Assembly: GCF_023824315.1 (NCBI RefSeq)
Contig: NZ_CP098732.1
Span: 3,162,001 to 3,226,000 of the forward strand
Source: Acinetobacter tibetensis
Lineage (GTDB): Bacteria > Pseudomonadota > Gammaproteobacteria > Pseudomonadales > Moraxellaceae
Reading direction: 5' to 3'
Length of the DNA stretch: 64,000 bases
In this document: piece after piece, positions 1 through 9,490 of the stretch
Numbering within the stretch: the first letter of the stretch is position 1
Layout of the letters: every line of letters begins with the position of its first letter
The notes under the pieces: model-generated
Database searches by the model: none
The model's input: only the letters and a program-made list of their open reading frames with translations
Told to the model about the DNA's origin: nothing
Made by a program: the position numbers and the translations under genes

Positions 1-196
<196 letters not shown>

Positions 197-449
197 TCAT
201 CCTAATCAAATCGTTTTTTTATCTAAGTTCTTATGCTAAGTCTCAGACTGTGACTGCACAAGGGTGTGCCATCTACTACTACGACAATTTGTGTCTTAAT
301 GGATCTCTAATGTCGTAAAATTATCCACTTTTAAATAAATGATCAACTTATAATTTTTTATTTTCACAGCAATACATTTAACACAAGTTCAACCAATAAG
401 CCAAAATATAGAATGGCGACAATTTTGCCGCCCAAACTATCTGCCAATT

Positions 450-1769
450 CTACATGCCAATCGATTCTAAAGTTTTACCTTTGGTTTCTTCACCTAAAAC
501 CAAAATGACCAATGCCACGGCAAGCAAGACTGCGGTAAACATCATAAACACATGATTAAAACCATTGCTCTGCACCATCATCTGCGTCACCACCAACGGC
601 GCCACGATGCCGCCCATACGCCCAATCGCAGAGGCCCAACCTGAACCAAAGGCACGAATATTGGTCGGATATTGTTCTGGCGTATAGGTATAGAGTACAC
701 CCCATGCTCCTAAATTAAAGAACGACATCAGACAGCCCCAAAACATAATGAGAGTGACGGTATTTGCCTGTCCAAAGAAGTAAGCTGAAACAGCACATAA
801 GCCAATAAAACCGGCCAACGTCCATTTACGTCCCAGTTTCTCGACCAGCCAAGCGGCCGCGATATAGCCTGGAAGTTGTGCCAAAATCATCACCAGTACA
901 TATTCAAATGACTGCACAATGCTATAACCTTGTTTGACCAACAGGCTGGGTAACCACGTAAAAATGCCATAATAAGAATAGACAATGCCAAACCAGATTA
1001 ACCACAGCATTAAAGTACGTTTTGCAAAAGGATTTGACCACAATTGTGAAAAAGATACGCTTTGCTTGGCGGCAACTGGCTTTACTTCAATCTGCTGAAT
1101 GACTTCCACGCCACATTCTCGCTCCAGTTTTTGCACCAAGGCGTGGGCTTCTTCAATCCGCCCACGATTAATTAAGTACGGTACCGATTCAGGGACTTTC
1201 TTTAAAATCATGAACACATACAGCGCAGGCAAACCGCCAATTAAGAACGCGACATGCCAGCCATAACTTGGAATCACAAAATAAGACACCAAAGCAGCCA
1301 CTAACCAGCCCAGTCCCCAGAAACTTTCCAGCAATACAATAAATCGTCCACGCACCTGTGCAGGAATGTATTCACTGACCAAAGTCACAGCAACAGGGAG
1401 CTGTCCGCCAAGCCCTAAACCAACAATAAAACGAAACACCAATAACCAAGTCAAATTTGGTGCAAAAGCACACAATGCCGTGGCAATACTATAAGTGACC
1501 AAAGTCACAGCAAAAACATTACGGCGTCCCCAACGGTCGGCCAATGCTCCTGAGCAGACGGCTCCTATCGCCATACCGACAAAACCAATCGACACCACCC
1601 AACCTTTTTCTGCGGGACTCATACTCCACTCGGTTGCCATCTTGGTCAGAATAAAGGAAATCAGTCCAGTATCCATGGCATCAAACATCCAGCCCAAGCC
1701 AATCACCCACAGCAAGGTATAGTGGAACTTTCCAACAGGTAAACGTTGTACACGTGAAACTAAATCCAT
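450..1769 (-). CDS. niaP: niacin/nicotinate permease NiaP (MFS)
   Basis: Major facilitator superfamily protein of 439 residues with about 12 membrane segments. It is very close to Bacillus NiaP in several blocks: GLGWMFDAMDTGLISFI near the N-terminus, VLLESFWGLGWLVAALVSYF, the SYYGIFTWLPSLL stretch after the central loop, and SFFNLGAWGVLYTYTPEQYP. NiaP takes up nicotinate for NAD salvage. A longer frame begins at a TTG at 1826, but the ATG at 1769 starts exactly at the family's N-terminus (MDLVSRVQRLPVG) and is preferred. It is monocistronic by appearance, with parC upstream on the same strand. A related aromatic-acid permease is the main alternative, but the FESFWGLGW-type blocks make NiaP the better call. 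Confidence 0.85.
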   Translation of the reverse strand: MDLVSRVQRLPVGKFHYTLLWVIGLGWMFDAMDTGLISFILTKMATEWSMSPAEKGWVVSIGFVGMAIGAVCSGALADRWGRRNVFAVTLVTYSIATALCAFAPNLTWLLVFRFIVGLGLGGQLPVAVTLVSEYIPAQVRGRFIVLLESFWGLGWLVAALVSYFVIPSYGWHVAFLIGGLPALYVFMILKKVPESVPYLINRGRIEEAHALVQKLERECGVEVIQQIEVKPVAAKQSVSFSQLWSNPFAKRTLMLWLIWFGIVYSYYGIFTWLPSLLVKQGYSIVQSFEYVLVMILAQLPGYIAAAWLVEKLGRKWTLAGFIGLCAVSAYFFGQANTVTLIMFWGCLMSFFNLGAWGVLYTYTPEQYPTNIRAFGSGWASAIGRMGGIVAPLVVTQMMVQSNGFNHVFMMFTAVLLAVALVILVLGEETKGKTLESIGM

Positions 1770-1924
1770 AGCGATGACTCGAATTAAGATGAGGAAAACA
1801 ACAACATTGAAAAAACTGCTTTGCAATTTTCATGTTGTTGCAGAAGAAAAAATACCGCGCAGTCTATTTTAATAAATTCTGTTGAGAGATGGGGAAATGA
1901 AATTTATTTTATATTTTAAGTATA

Positions 1925-1946
1925 TGCCCAAATTTGGCTTTGGGCA
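1925..1946. repeat. hairpin in intergenic region
   Basis: An 8-bp perfect inverted repeat (TGCCCAAA / TTTGGGCA) with a 6-base loop lies between the stop of the TRIC-family gene and niaP. There is no clear T-run on either side, so it may be a weak terminator or only a stem-loop. Confidence 0.35.
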
Positions 1947-1983
1947 CCGTCATTTTAAATTTTGGCAAAATTGCAATCGTTGA

Positions 1984-2628
1984 TTAATGCGTATCGGTTG
2001 AAGAGGCAGAATCGGCATCATCATCTTTATAAATAAATTTCGGCATTTCCAGACCAAAATAAATCGCAATCAGACGTAACGAAAATCCAAAAATCAGGGT
2101 TGAAATCACCGTCAACTCTAAGGATAGTCCAATTTCCAGACAGACCCAATAACAAATCACTGCGACAAATGAAATACTGGCATAGAGCTCACGACGGAAT
2201 ACTAATGGGACATCGTTACACAAAATGTCACGCAAAATCCCGCCTGATACCCCCGTCATAATGCCTGCCACTGCGGAAACCACAAAACCATGTCCCATCG
2301 ACAAGGCAATTTGGCAACCAATAATGGTAAAGCCTATCAGACCTAACGCATCTAATACCAAGAAAATATTGTGCAAATGGCGCATCCACTTGGCAATCAA
2401 AATGGTAAACAACGCGGCACAACACGTCAGGACCAAATATTCAGGATGCTTGACCCAAGTCAAAGGATAATGTCCGAGCAATACATCACGGACCGACCCC
2501 CCACCTAAAGCAGTCACACAGGCAATCAGAATTACCCCAAACCAATCCATACTACGTCGACCTGCAGACAGTGCTCCAGTCATGGCCTCAGCCGTAATCG
2601 CAATAATATAAATTATGGTCAGTAACAT
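1984..2628 (-). CDS. TRIC/UPF0126-family membrane protein (YadS/YicG-like)
   Basis: Small integral membrane protein of 214 residues with about 7 predicted membrane segments arranged as two similar halves. The glycine-rich signatures are visible in both: CVTALGGGSVRDVLLG at about residues 37-52 and AGIMTGVSGGILRDILCNDVP at about 122-142. These GGG/GG-(V/I)-RD-(V/I)-L repeats define the bacterial trimeric intracellular cation channel family, thought to conduct K+ as trimers; the physiological role in bacteria is unsettled. The C-terminus is a short acidic tail ending in DDDADSASSTDTH. The ATG at 2628 follows an AGGG-type site. No operon partner is obvious, although the YchJ gene is read in the same direction 63 bases upstream. 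Confidence 0.82.
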   Translation of the reverse strand: MLLTIIYIIAITAEAMTGALSAGRRSMDWFGVILIACVTALGGGSVRDVLLGHYPLTWVKHPEYLVLTCCAALFTILIAKWMRHLHNIFLVLDALGLIGFTIIGCQIALSMGHGFVVSAVAGIMTGVSGGILRDILCNDVPLVFRRELYASISFVAVICYWVCLEIGLSLELTVISTLIFGFSLRLIAIYFGLEMPKFIYKDDDADSASSTDTH

Positions 2629-2691
2629 CGCCCTGCTCTTCCGTTGAAGGGTTAAGATGCGGGCTATTCTAAGCCAAATCTAAACTGAACG

Positions 2692-3159
2692 TTATAAAAA
2701 TTGTGCACAACATTGCTTAAATTTTTTACCCGAACCACAAATACACAGTTGCTTCATGGTCAGCACTTGTTCCGTGGTCGGATCAAGGAAATACCAGTGC
2801 CCTGCCTGTTTCACAAAATGTGAAACTTCATGATGCGTTTGAGCCTGTTGCCCATCATGATAATGCGCTTTGAATTCCACTTGGGCATGGCTCTTGTCCA
2901 GTTTTTCCTGCGCTTGTACCACGTCTAAACCTAACCATTGGTTAGATTCACTCCACGCTTTAATCGCTGGGACATCTAAAGCCTGCTGCTGCCCCAATGC
3001 CGTCGTCTGCACAATATAATCAATCTGCTGTTTGGCAAATGCACTATAACGCGAACGCATCAACTGTTCCGCGCTGAGCGCAGTGCGTTGCCCTAAATGC
3101 AAAGGCTGACAACACTCGGCATATAATCCTAAGCCGCAAGGGCATTGTTCTTCTGACAT
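2692..3159 (-). CDS. YchJ/UPF0225-family SEC-C motif protein
   Basis: Protein of 155 residues with a zinc-binding SEC-C-like motif at both ends: CPCGLGLYAECC near the N-terminus and CICGSGKKFKQCC at the C-terminus. The middle (RSRYSAFAKQQIDYIVQTT, then HEVSHFVKQAGHWYFLDP) is the YchJ domain, an NTF2-like fold of unknown function. The ATG at 3159 is chosen over a TTG at 3171 because GGGAAAG lies at good spacing before it. The gene is separated from the upstream TerC-type gene by a strong terminator, so it is probably transcribed from its own promoter or by read-through. Confidence 0.85.
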   Translation of the reverse strand: MSEEQCPCGLGLYAECCQPLHLGQRTALSAEQLMRSRYSAFAKQQIDYIVQTTALGQQQALDVPAIKAWSESNQWLGLDVVQAQEKLDKSHAQVEFKAHYHDGQQAQTHHEVSHFVKQAGHWYFLDPTTEQVLTMKQLCICGSGKKFKQCCAQFL

Positions 3160-3172
3160 ATACTTTCCCAAT

Positions 3173-3201
3173 AAAATAGCCCGAACATTGCGGGCTATTT
3201 T
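3173..3201 (-). terminator. rho-independent terminator after terC-like gene
   Basis: Perfect 11-bp inverted repeat AAAATAGCCCG / CGGGCTATTTT with a 7-base loop, lying just after the stop of the TerC-family gene on the minus strand. Confidence 0.8.
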
Positions 3202-3232
3202 AACTGAAGTTTAAACGCGGATTTCTACAGCG

Positions 3233-4816
3233 TTAATCATCTTTTTCCACGATGTGTTTTGGAATCACATGGACTTTCTCAATTTTATGACCATCCATCG
3301 TCACCACTTCAAAAATAACGCCATCAGCTTCAATACTGGAACCATTTTCAGGCAAGCGACCTAAATGGAACAGTAAATAACCCGATAAAGTTGAATACTG
3401 TTCTGAGTCATCCACCAAATTTTTGCCCAATAACAAAGAAACATGGCGAATATCAGTCGAGCCTTCCAACATCAAACTGCCATCTTCTAGGCTTTCTGCT
3501 GCGGTTTCCAATTCATCTTCATCAGGGAATTCACCTGCAATCGCTTCGAGGACATCAATCGGTGTGGCAATCCCTTCAATCGAACCATATTCATTCAACA
3601 CAATCGCTAACTGTAACGGGGCTTGACGCAATTGCTCCATCACCATCAGCACTTGTGCGTTTTCATGCACGATCACAGGGTCACGTAAATGCTTCTCGAA
3701 ATTCAATACCCCAGTTTCGATATATTCATTCATGACTTTATGGGTCAGGACTACACCCGCAATATTGTCCAATTCGCCATGTGCCACAATCAAACGAGAA
3801 TGGGTCATGCTCAGCAATTGTTGTTTGATCGCGGCTTCATCTTCATCCAAATCTAGCCATTCCAACTCAGGACGTGGGGTCATGACCGATTTGACTGGAC
3901 GTTCGGAAAGCCCCAATACACCTTGCACCATGACACTGTGATACACCCCATTTTCCTGAGCAAAGACTTCATCAGCAAAAGCGCGGGTTGCCAAGACATC
4001 TTCATTTTGATGTTCTGGCGCATCACTGGCATTTCTCCCCCCCAACATACGTAGTACCGCTGAAGCTGTGCGATAACGCAAATCGTTGGTGGTGACCATT
4101 TTTTCCTGATTCTTCTTCACTGTTTGGTTCAGGAACTCGATCATGACCGAGAAACCAATCGCGGCATACAGATAACCCTTCGGAATATGGTAGCCAAAAC
4201 CTTCGACCACCAAAGAGAAACCAATCATCATCAAGAAACACAGACACAGAATCACTACGGTCGGATGCTTATTCACAAAATCCATGAGTGGCTTAGATGC
4301 CCACAACATAATGCCCACAGCAATAATGACCGCAATCATCATCACAGACAGATGTTTCACCATGCCCACAGCGGTAATCACGCTGTCTAAGGAGAACACT
4401 GCATCTAAAATCACAATTTGGACAATCACCATCCAGAAAGTCGCATGTACAGGATTTTCTTCCTTTAAGGCAAGCTTTCCTTCAATCCGCTCACGTAATT
4501 CCATGGTGCCTTTAAACAGCAAGAAGACCCCACCCAGCAGCAAGATTAAGTCTCGCCCAGAAAAAGGATGTTCGAAAATATGGAATAACGGATTGGTTAA
4601 AGTCACCACCCATGCAATGGACGCCAATAGAATCAAACGCATGCCTAAAGCTAAAATCAGCCCGAGAATACGTGCTGTATTGCGTTGTTCTGGTGGCAAT
4701 TTTTCTGCCAAAATTGCAATAAAAACGAGGTTATCAATCCCCAATACAATTTCAAGCACCACTAAGGTGGCTAAACCTACCCATGCAGAAGGATCAGACA
4801 TCCACTCAAAAATCAT
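3233..4816 (-). CDS. TerC-family membrane protein with CBS and CorC/HlyC domains
   Basis: Protein of 527 residues in three parts. Residues 1 to about 240 form a TerC-type membrane domain with about 7 segments and the acidic motifs [11 protein letters not shown] and DAVFSLDSV that mark the family. About 300-420 is a CBS-domain pair beginning [13 protein letters not shown], the typical 'VMTPR' start. About 440-525 is a CorC_HlyC transporter-associated domain ([24 protein letters not shown]). The architecture is that of E. coli YoaE/YegH. TerC relatives are linked to metal-ion export, especially manganese, but this subgroup lacks a proven substrate. The ATG at 4816 follows GGAGAG. The gene ends at a strong terminator and is divergent from the LOG-family gene. 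I saw no manganese riboswitch upstream. Confidence 0.88.
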   Translation of the reverse strand: MIFEWMSDPSAWVGLATLVVLEIVLGIDNLVFIAILAEKLPPEQRNTARILGLILALGMRLILLASIAWVVTLTNPLFHIFEHPFSGRDLILLLGGVFLLFKGTMELRERIEGKLALKEENPVHATFWMVIVQIVILDAVFSLDSVITAVGMVKHLSVMMIAVIIAVGIMLWASKPLMDFVNKHPTVVILCLCFLMMIGFSLVVEGFGYHIPKGYLYAAIGFSVMIEFLNQTVKKNQEKMVTTNDLRYRTASAVLRMLGGRNASDAPEHQNEDVLATRAFADEVFAQENGVYHSVMVQGVLGLSERPVKSVMTPRPELEWLDLDEDEAAIKQQLLSMTHSRLIVAHGELDNIAGVVLTHKVMNEYIETGVLNFEKHLRDPVIVHENAQVLMVMEQLRQAPLQLAIVLNEYGSIEGIATPIDVLEAIAGEFPDEDELETAAESLEDGSLMLEGSTDIRHVSLLLGKNLVDDSEQYSTLSGYLLFHLGRLPENGSSIEADGVIFEVVTMDGHKIEKVHVIPKHIVEKDD

Positions 4817-5142
4817 TGAATGCTCTCCTTCATCAGGATTTCAGGATGAATAGGATGAGGTTTAAGTGCAGATTGGCTCTGCATCTTCTCTCTTATTGTG
4901 GCAAAAATGTGTGTTCGTCTAATGCGGCAACAACCACGACTCATGTTGATTCATTTGTTGTAAAACAGAAGCTCAGTATAGGCAAGATCAATACGAAATT
5001 CATCTTTTTTTAGACAGTGCATATTTAGCATCACCAAGCAACAACATAAAGACAGCAATGACAACGATACGCAACATCGCCTTGTCATATTTCTTACATA
5101 AGCTAGAGCAGCCAACAAGAAAGTGATAAGGTAAAACAGAGA
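4817..5142. other. divergent intergenic region
   Basis: A 326-base AT-rich gap between the divergent TerC-type and LOG-type genes. On the minus strand a TATACT hexamer near 4976 could be a -10 box for the terC-like gene, with a poor -35. Two short overlapping minus-strand frames with hydrophobic content exist here but lack convincing ribosome sites. No riboswitch fold was recognised. Confidence 0.4.
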
Positions 5143-5766
5143 ATGATGAATAGCGTATTAAAAATGAATATAGAACATGAAAAAGTAACAACGAAAACTT
5201 CTCAAGCCCTCATCGCACTCTACTGTGGTTCACGTTCTGGTAATCATCCCATTTATAAAGAAAAGGCAATTGCACTGGCAAGTGCCATTGCGGAACAAGG
5301 CTTCGGTCTAGTGTATGGTGGTGCCAGTATTGGGTTAATGGGTCAAGTCGCCGATACCGTGATTGGACATGGCGGTAATACCGTAGGCGTGATCCCTGAA
5401 TTTATGTTGGATTATGAAATTGCACATAACCGACTGACGGAATTACATGTGGTCAAAACCATGCATGAACGTAAAGCTATGATGGCAGAGCGTGCCAGCG
5501 CCTTTGTTGCCTTGCCTGGTGGTTTAGGCACATTTGAAGAAATTTTAGAAATTGCCACTTGGGGACAACTCAATCAGCATCAAAAACCCATGATACTGTA
5601 TAACGTCAACGGCTTTTATGATGCCTTGATTGCGCAACTGGATCATGCTGTACAAGAAGGTTTTCTACCGCCTCAACATCGCGCCAAACTCATTGTATGT
5701 AATCATGCAGATCAAATTTTAAATGCCTTAAAGAACTTACAAGCTCCTACGCGTTTCGTTATTTAA
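5143..5766 (+). CDS. LOG-family protein (TIGR00730), nucleoside 5'-monophosphate phosphoribohydrolase type
   Basis: Protein of 207 residues with a Rossmann fold. It shows the family's glycine-rich starts (YCGSRSG, then YGGASIGLMGQVADT), the conserved MHERKAMM segment and the catalytic PGGLGTFEEILE motif. Family members cleave the N-glycosidic bond of purine nucleoside monophosphates; cytokinin-activating LOG is the founding example. In bacteria the natural substrate is often AMP or a related nucleotide, so substrate is inferred only. The first 25 residues are a poorly conserved extension, and translation could begin at the ATG at 5164. A strong bidirectional terminator follows. Confidence 0.85.
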   Translation: MMNSVLKMNIEHEKVTTKTSQALIALYCGSRSGNHPIYKEKAIALASAIAEQGFGLVYGGASIGLMGQVADTVIGHGGNTVGVIPEFMLDYEIAHNRLTELHVVKTMHERKAMMAERASAFVALPGGLGTFEEILEIATWGQLNQHQKPMILYNVNGFYDALIAQLDHAVQEGFLPPQHRAKLIVCNHADQILNALKNLQAPTRFVI

Positions 5767-5780
5767 TTGATTTTACCCAC

Positions 5781-5811
5781 AAAAAAGCGAGCCGTTCATG
5801 CTCGCTTTTTT
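5781..5811. terminator. bidirectional terminator
   Basis: Twelve-base inverted repeat AAAAAAGCGAGC / GCTCGCTTTTTT with a 7-base loop. The A-run and T-run on opposite sides let it serve both converging genes. Confidence 0.9.
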
Positions 5812-5839
5812 CTGACTTGACCCAATGTTTAGCGGAAAT

Positions 5840-6805
5840 TCAACCTGAAATGTGTTGATATAACCAAGGGAAACCTGTTGCCAGCAGTACACTGATAGCC
5901 AAACCAAACATTAGTTTCATGGCATCTTTACTGACATTCCGTGAAGTCCGATATTTATTCACTTCAGCCAAATGCATGGACAGCGCAAACTCACGCCCTG
6001 CCAGTAAGCCCAAGAACACCCATGTGGTACTCATTGGAATATTGCTCCATTCTTTAAACACCAACAAAATAATGGCATACATAAAGTCGATAATCGTGGC
6101 TGAGCGAATATCCGCAACCCCAGTTTTGGTATCGATGATATTTTGAATTGTTCCACCACGGCGGTAAAAAATCCAACCGAGCAATACCACAAACACCAAA
6201 ATGCCAAATATTAAGAATTCAAACGGGACTTGGCGTGGGACATAGACAAAAATATTGGCTAAATCCTGAATGAGCCACTGACTCCACAAAAATGCCGTCG
6301 ACACCCATTGCAAGCCAATCCAAATATGTGAAGGTTCCTTGTGACGGGTTTTACTCAAATAAATGCTAATGCCTTTCATCACAAAGCGATAAACCAAAAT
6401 CGCGACTACAAAGGCAACGGCATAACCCATCATTGATTTGGTCAGCATAGCGCTTAAACTGCTCGGAGAAAAAATCGTGAGCACTAAAAAGGTGGTACTG
6501 ACTGGAATCCCATATTTGGTCAAAATAATCAATAAAATTGGGGGAACAATATACAGCCAAGTAATGCCTGTCTCTGGGAAAGGAATGGTTTCTAAACGCC
6601 CATAAGAGGCGTCTCCCGTCCCTGAAGCAAACCAGCCATACAACAACACCACAACCAGAATACTGCTGGTATACAACCAAAGTACCCACCAAGGTCGGTG
6701 AGCATTCGAGGAAATAAAGGTCCCTAAAGTTTGTGGCACATCATTTCCGACAATTGAGTAGGCTGCTAAACAGAAACCTACAATCATCAAAATTTCAATT
6801 GTCAT
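5840..6805 (-). CDS. PiT-like (inorganic phosphate transporter family) membrane protein
   Basis: Integral membrane protein of 321 residues with 8-9 hydrophobic segments. Two internally repeated motifs recall the PiT family: GNDVPQTLGTFISS near the N-terminus (compare GANDVANA) and the pair IPVSTTFLVLTIFSP at about residue 100 and IPMSTTWVFLGLLAGRE at about 255. This supports a two-fold repeated PiT-type core, but the protein is shorter than E. coli PitA (about 500 residues), so the transported ion is not certain. It ends tail-to-tail with the LOG gene and is divergent from the mdtD-like gene. The ATG at 6805 follows AGGTG. Confidence 0.65.
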   Translation of the reverse strand: MTIEILMIVGFCLAAYSIVGNDVPQTLGTFISSNAHRPWWVLWLYTSSILVVVLLYGWFASGTGDASYGRLETIPFPETGITWLYIVPPILLIILTKYGIPVSTTFLVLTIFSPSSLSAMLTKSMMGYAVAFVVAILVYRFVMKGISIYLSKTRHKEPSHIWIGLQWVSTAFLWSQWLIQDLANIFVYVPRQVPFEFLIFGILVFVVLLGWIFYRRGGTIQNIIDTKTGVADIRSATIIDFMYAIILLVFKEWSNIPMSTTWVFLGLLAGREFALSMHLAEVNKYRTSRNVSKDAMKLMFGLAISVLLATGFPWLYQHISG

Positions 6806-7117
6806 AACACCTAAGCCTTTATCAGAAAAATCTACCCTTATGGGGTGGCGCTTAAATTATGACATTTTTATTTCATTTTAATGACATTGATGTGACAGAT
6901 GGCACACGCCTCTGAATGAATGAGAGCTTTCTCATTGAATTTAATTAGATTGTTTCCTCATCTTCAGGTAATCAATTTTTTAGATGATCTAAACCGATTG
7001 TTATCTCCCTGAGTACATCCGTTTGATTGCTAATTTATGTGATTTATTAAGCACTGATTCTCTATGCTTTGCTATGATGACTTTTAACAGCGTCTTGATC
7101 AATTCCATTTCTAATCT
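6806..7117. other. divergent intergenic region with possible operator
   Basis: A 312-base gap between the divergent PiT-like and mdtD-like genes. It contains a 7-bp inverted repeat (AATGAGA / TCTCATT) at 6919-6936, embedded in a slightly longer imperfect palindrome, which could be an operator. No strong promoter pair was recognised. Confidence 0.35.
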
Positions 7118-8509
7118 ATGAGCCAAGCCATTTCACATCGCGCCCTACAACCTGAATACCGACTCTTGGTTTTACTGGTGTCGATTGGCTTTTTTATGCA
7201 GGCTTTAGATACCACGATTGTCAACACTGCTATTCCCGCCATGGCTATACATTTACACGAAGACCCCCTGAATATGCACAGTGTGGTGGTGGCGTATGTC
7301 TTGGCTGTCGCTGTATGTATTCCTTTGAGTGGTTGGCTCGCCGATCGTTTTGGGGTACGCAATACCTATCTAGCGGCCATTGTCATTTTTACGCTGGCTT
7401 CACTGGGTTGTGGTCTATCACAGAGCCTGAATCAACTGCTGGTATTTCGTATTATTCAAGGCATCGGGGGTGCATTGCTGTTGCCTGTCGGTCGCTTAGC
7501 CATGCTCAAATTGATTCCACGAGATCAATTTTTATCGGCCATGAGTTTAATGAGTCTGGCGGGGTTGATTGGCCCCTTAATTGGACCAACTTTAGGCGGA
7601 TGGTTGGTTGAAGTTGCCACCTGGCACTGGATTTTTCTGATTAATTTACCCATGGGTGTTTTAGGCATTTTAGTGACCTTAAAAGCCTTACCAAACGCCA
7701 CTGAACCCAGCGTACAAGCCTTCGATTTTAGTGGTTTTCTGTGGTTAGTCATCGCCATGGTCGGGCTGTCTTTAGGCATTGAAAGCTTTGCCAGTACAGC
7801 TCATAGTCATTGGCAAGGACTCGCTTTGATTGGACTGGGATTATTCAGCTCAGCCATCTATGCCTATCATGCCCACACCCATCAAAATGCCCTGTTTCGT
7901 AGCCGATTATTTAAAAACAACATCTATGCCATTGGTATTTTAGGTAATTTCTTTGCGCGACTGGGTGGTAATGCCTTTCCCTTTTTACTGCCCTTAATGC
8001 TGCAAGTGGCTTTCCATTTCGAGCCCTTCATCACTGGATTGATGATGATTCCTTTGGTCTTAGGTTCATTGGTTTCCAAGCCGATTGTGCGCCCTGTGAT
8101 TCAAAAATTTGGCTATCGCAACGTACTGGTGGTCAATACCATACTCGTGGGGAGTGCCCTCGCCAGTTTTGCCTTGACCACGGTGGATACACCACTCTGG
8201 CTAAGAACACTACACTTTTTCATTTGTGGTATGTTGAACTCAACCCAATTTGTCGCCATGAATACCTTTACGTTGAAAGACCTGTCTCAGCAAAATGCCA
8301 GTAGCGGGAACAGTTTCCTGTCCATGATTATGATGCTCTCTATGAGTATTGGGGTCGCACTCGCAGGCACATTAATTAACCTCTTTACCGCACATTATGG
8401 GGTTGCGCAAGTCACGACGGCTTTTCAAATGACCTTTATCTGTCTGGGTGCCATCAATATCATCACTGCTGCAATTTTCTGGAAAATTCCCAAAAACAGC
8501 AGCATATAG
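7118..8509 (+). CDS. mdtD: DHA2-family MFS efflux protein, MdtD-like
   Basis: Protein of 463 residues, close in length and sequence to E. coli MdtD (471). Shared blocks include FFMQALDTTIVNTAIPAM near the N-terminus, SGWLADRFGVRN, GALLLPVGRLAMLK, WHWIFLINLPMG and, near the C-terminus, NASSGNSFLSMIMMLSMSIG. The LDTTIVN motif is diagnostic of the DHA2 drug:H+ antiporter branch. MdtD in E. coli sits with the mdtABC operon and has been linked to citrate/iron-chelate export; here it stands alone, so its substrate is unknown. The ATG at 7118 has only a weak ribosome site but fits the family N-terminus. Confidence 0.82.
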   Translation: MSQAISHRALQPEYRLLVLLVSIGFFMQALDTTIVNTAIPAMAIHLHEDPLNMHSVVVAYVLAVAVCIPLSGWLADRFGVRNTYLAAIVIFTLASLGCGLSQSLNQLLVFRIIQGIGGALLLPVGRLAMLKLIPRDQFLSAMSLMSLAGLIGPLIGPTLGGWLVEVATWHWIFLINLPMGVLGILVTLKALPNATEPSVQAFDFSGFLWLVIAMVGLSLGIESFASTAHSHWQGLALIGLGLFSSAIYAYHAHTHQNALFRSRLFKNNIYAIGILGNFFARLGGNAFPFLLPLMLQVAFHFEPFITGLMMIPLVLGSLVSKPIVRPVIQKFGYRNVLVVNTILVGSALASFALTTVDTPLWLRTLHFFICGMLNSTQFVAMNTFTLKDLSQQNASSGNSFLSMIMMLSMSIGVALAGTLINLFTAHYGVAQVTTAFQMTFICLGAINIITAAIFWKIPKNSSI

Positions 8510-8585
8510 TACTTTTGCAAAACGCACATGGAGTCAATTTTATGCTCGGGTTATCATAGCGCTACTTGATGAGATTAAAACACGC

Positions 8586-9356
8586 ATGACCAAGTCAACA
8601 CACATAATAAAATCCAGTTCCTTTATTGCTTCCTGCATTGGCATAGGGACAGTTTGTCTTGCAGTGATACTCTATGTTTTTATTTTTCATCAAAATCCTG
8701 CTGCCGCACAAGAGTTTCCAGTGCAGGGTTTCGATGTCTCCCATCATCAAGGCGAAATTAACTGGAAACAGGTTCCGCATAAAAAATTCCAGTTTATCTA
8801 TTTAAAAGCCACCGAAGGGGGCGATTTTAAAGACCGTAAGTTTCAGGACAATTGGCTAAAAGCCCGTGAACATGGCTTTTTGGTTGGGGCTTATCATTTT
8901 TATCGTCTCTGCCGTGATGGCAAAATTCAGGCGCAGAATTTTATTGAAACCGTACCCAATAAACCTGATGCCCTACCACCTGTGATTGATTTGGAATATG
9001 ACAGCAACTGTATTAATACCTATACCAGAGAACAATTACTGACTGAAATTCAAATTATGCATGATCAGCTACAACAGCATTATGGCAAACAACCGATTTT
9101 TTATATTTCAAAAACTTTCTATAACATAGTTTTAGCAGGTGAATTCAAAAATACACCGCTTTGGGTGCGTGAATATCAAGGACAACCTGAACTTAAAGGC
9201 AATCCCCAATGGACCTTTTGGCAACATACCAATCAAGGCACAATTCAGGGCATCAGCAAACCAGTCGATATGAACGTCTTTCATGGTTCAGTGTATGACT
9301 GGAGTATCTTTTTACAAAAGAACGGGATTCAACCGCTTACCCCCACCACACCTTAA
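8586..9356 (+). CDS. GH25-family lysozyme-like protein, membrane anchored or secreted
   Basis: Protein of 256 residues with one hydrophobic N-terminal segment (SCIGIGTVCLAVILYVFIF) acting as signal anchor or signal peptide. The glycoside hydrolase 25 domain begins at GFDVSHHQGEINWKQV (about residue 45) and contains FIYLKATEGGDFKD, GAYHFYRLCRDG and PPVIDLEYDSN, where the DxE pair is the expected catalytic site. GH25 enzymes cleave the glycan backbone of peptidoglycan. The open frame extends back to 8448 inside mdtD, but the ATG at 8586 precedes the signal segment and is preferred. It lies 76 bases after mdtD on the same strand. Role in cell-wall turnover or competition is inferred. Confidence 0.85.
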   Translation: MTKSTHIIKSSSFIASCIGIGTVCLAVILYVFIFHQNPAAAQEFPVQGFDVSHHQGEINWKQVPHKKFQFIYLKATEGGDFKDRKFQDNWLKAREHGFLVGAYHFYRLCRDGKIQAQNFIETVPNKPDALPPVIDLEYDSNCINTYTREQLLTEIQIMHDQLQQHYGKQPIFYISKTFYNIVLAGEFKNTPLWVREYQGQPELKGNPQWTFWQHTNQGTIQGISKPVDMNVFHGSVYDWSIFLQKNGIQPLTPTTP

Positions 9357-9490
9357 AGACTTTTTTCCAACCCCATTCACGGATTAGCGCTATTCGCCGT
9401 CATGGTCTGTCGCACTAATTGCTGGAGTGCTACACAGCTTTGTTGGAGCATGCCATACTCTTGAACAGTGGTGCGTTAGTTTTGGGTGAT

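Noticed and set aside
4817..5142. Possible manganese (yybP-ykoY) riboswitch before the TerC-type gene
   Set aside because: Looked for because TerC relatives often have one; the conserved loops are not present.
5000..5191. Minus-strand 63-codon frame with hydrophobic stretch and basic end
   Set aside because: Overlaps the LOG gene start, and no suitable ribosome site is seen; a 25-codon version from 5077 is also unsupported.
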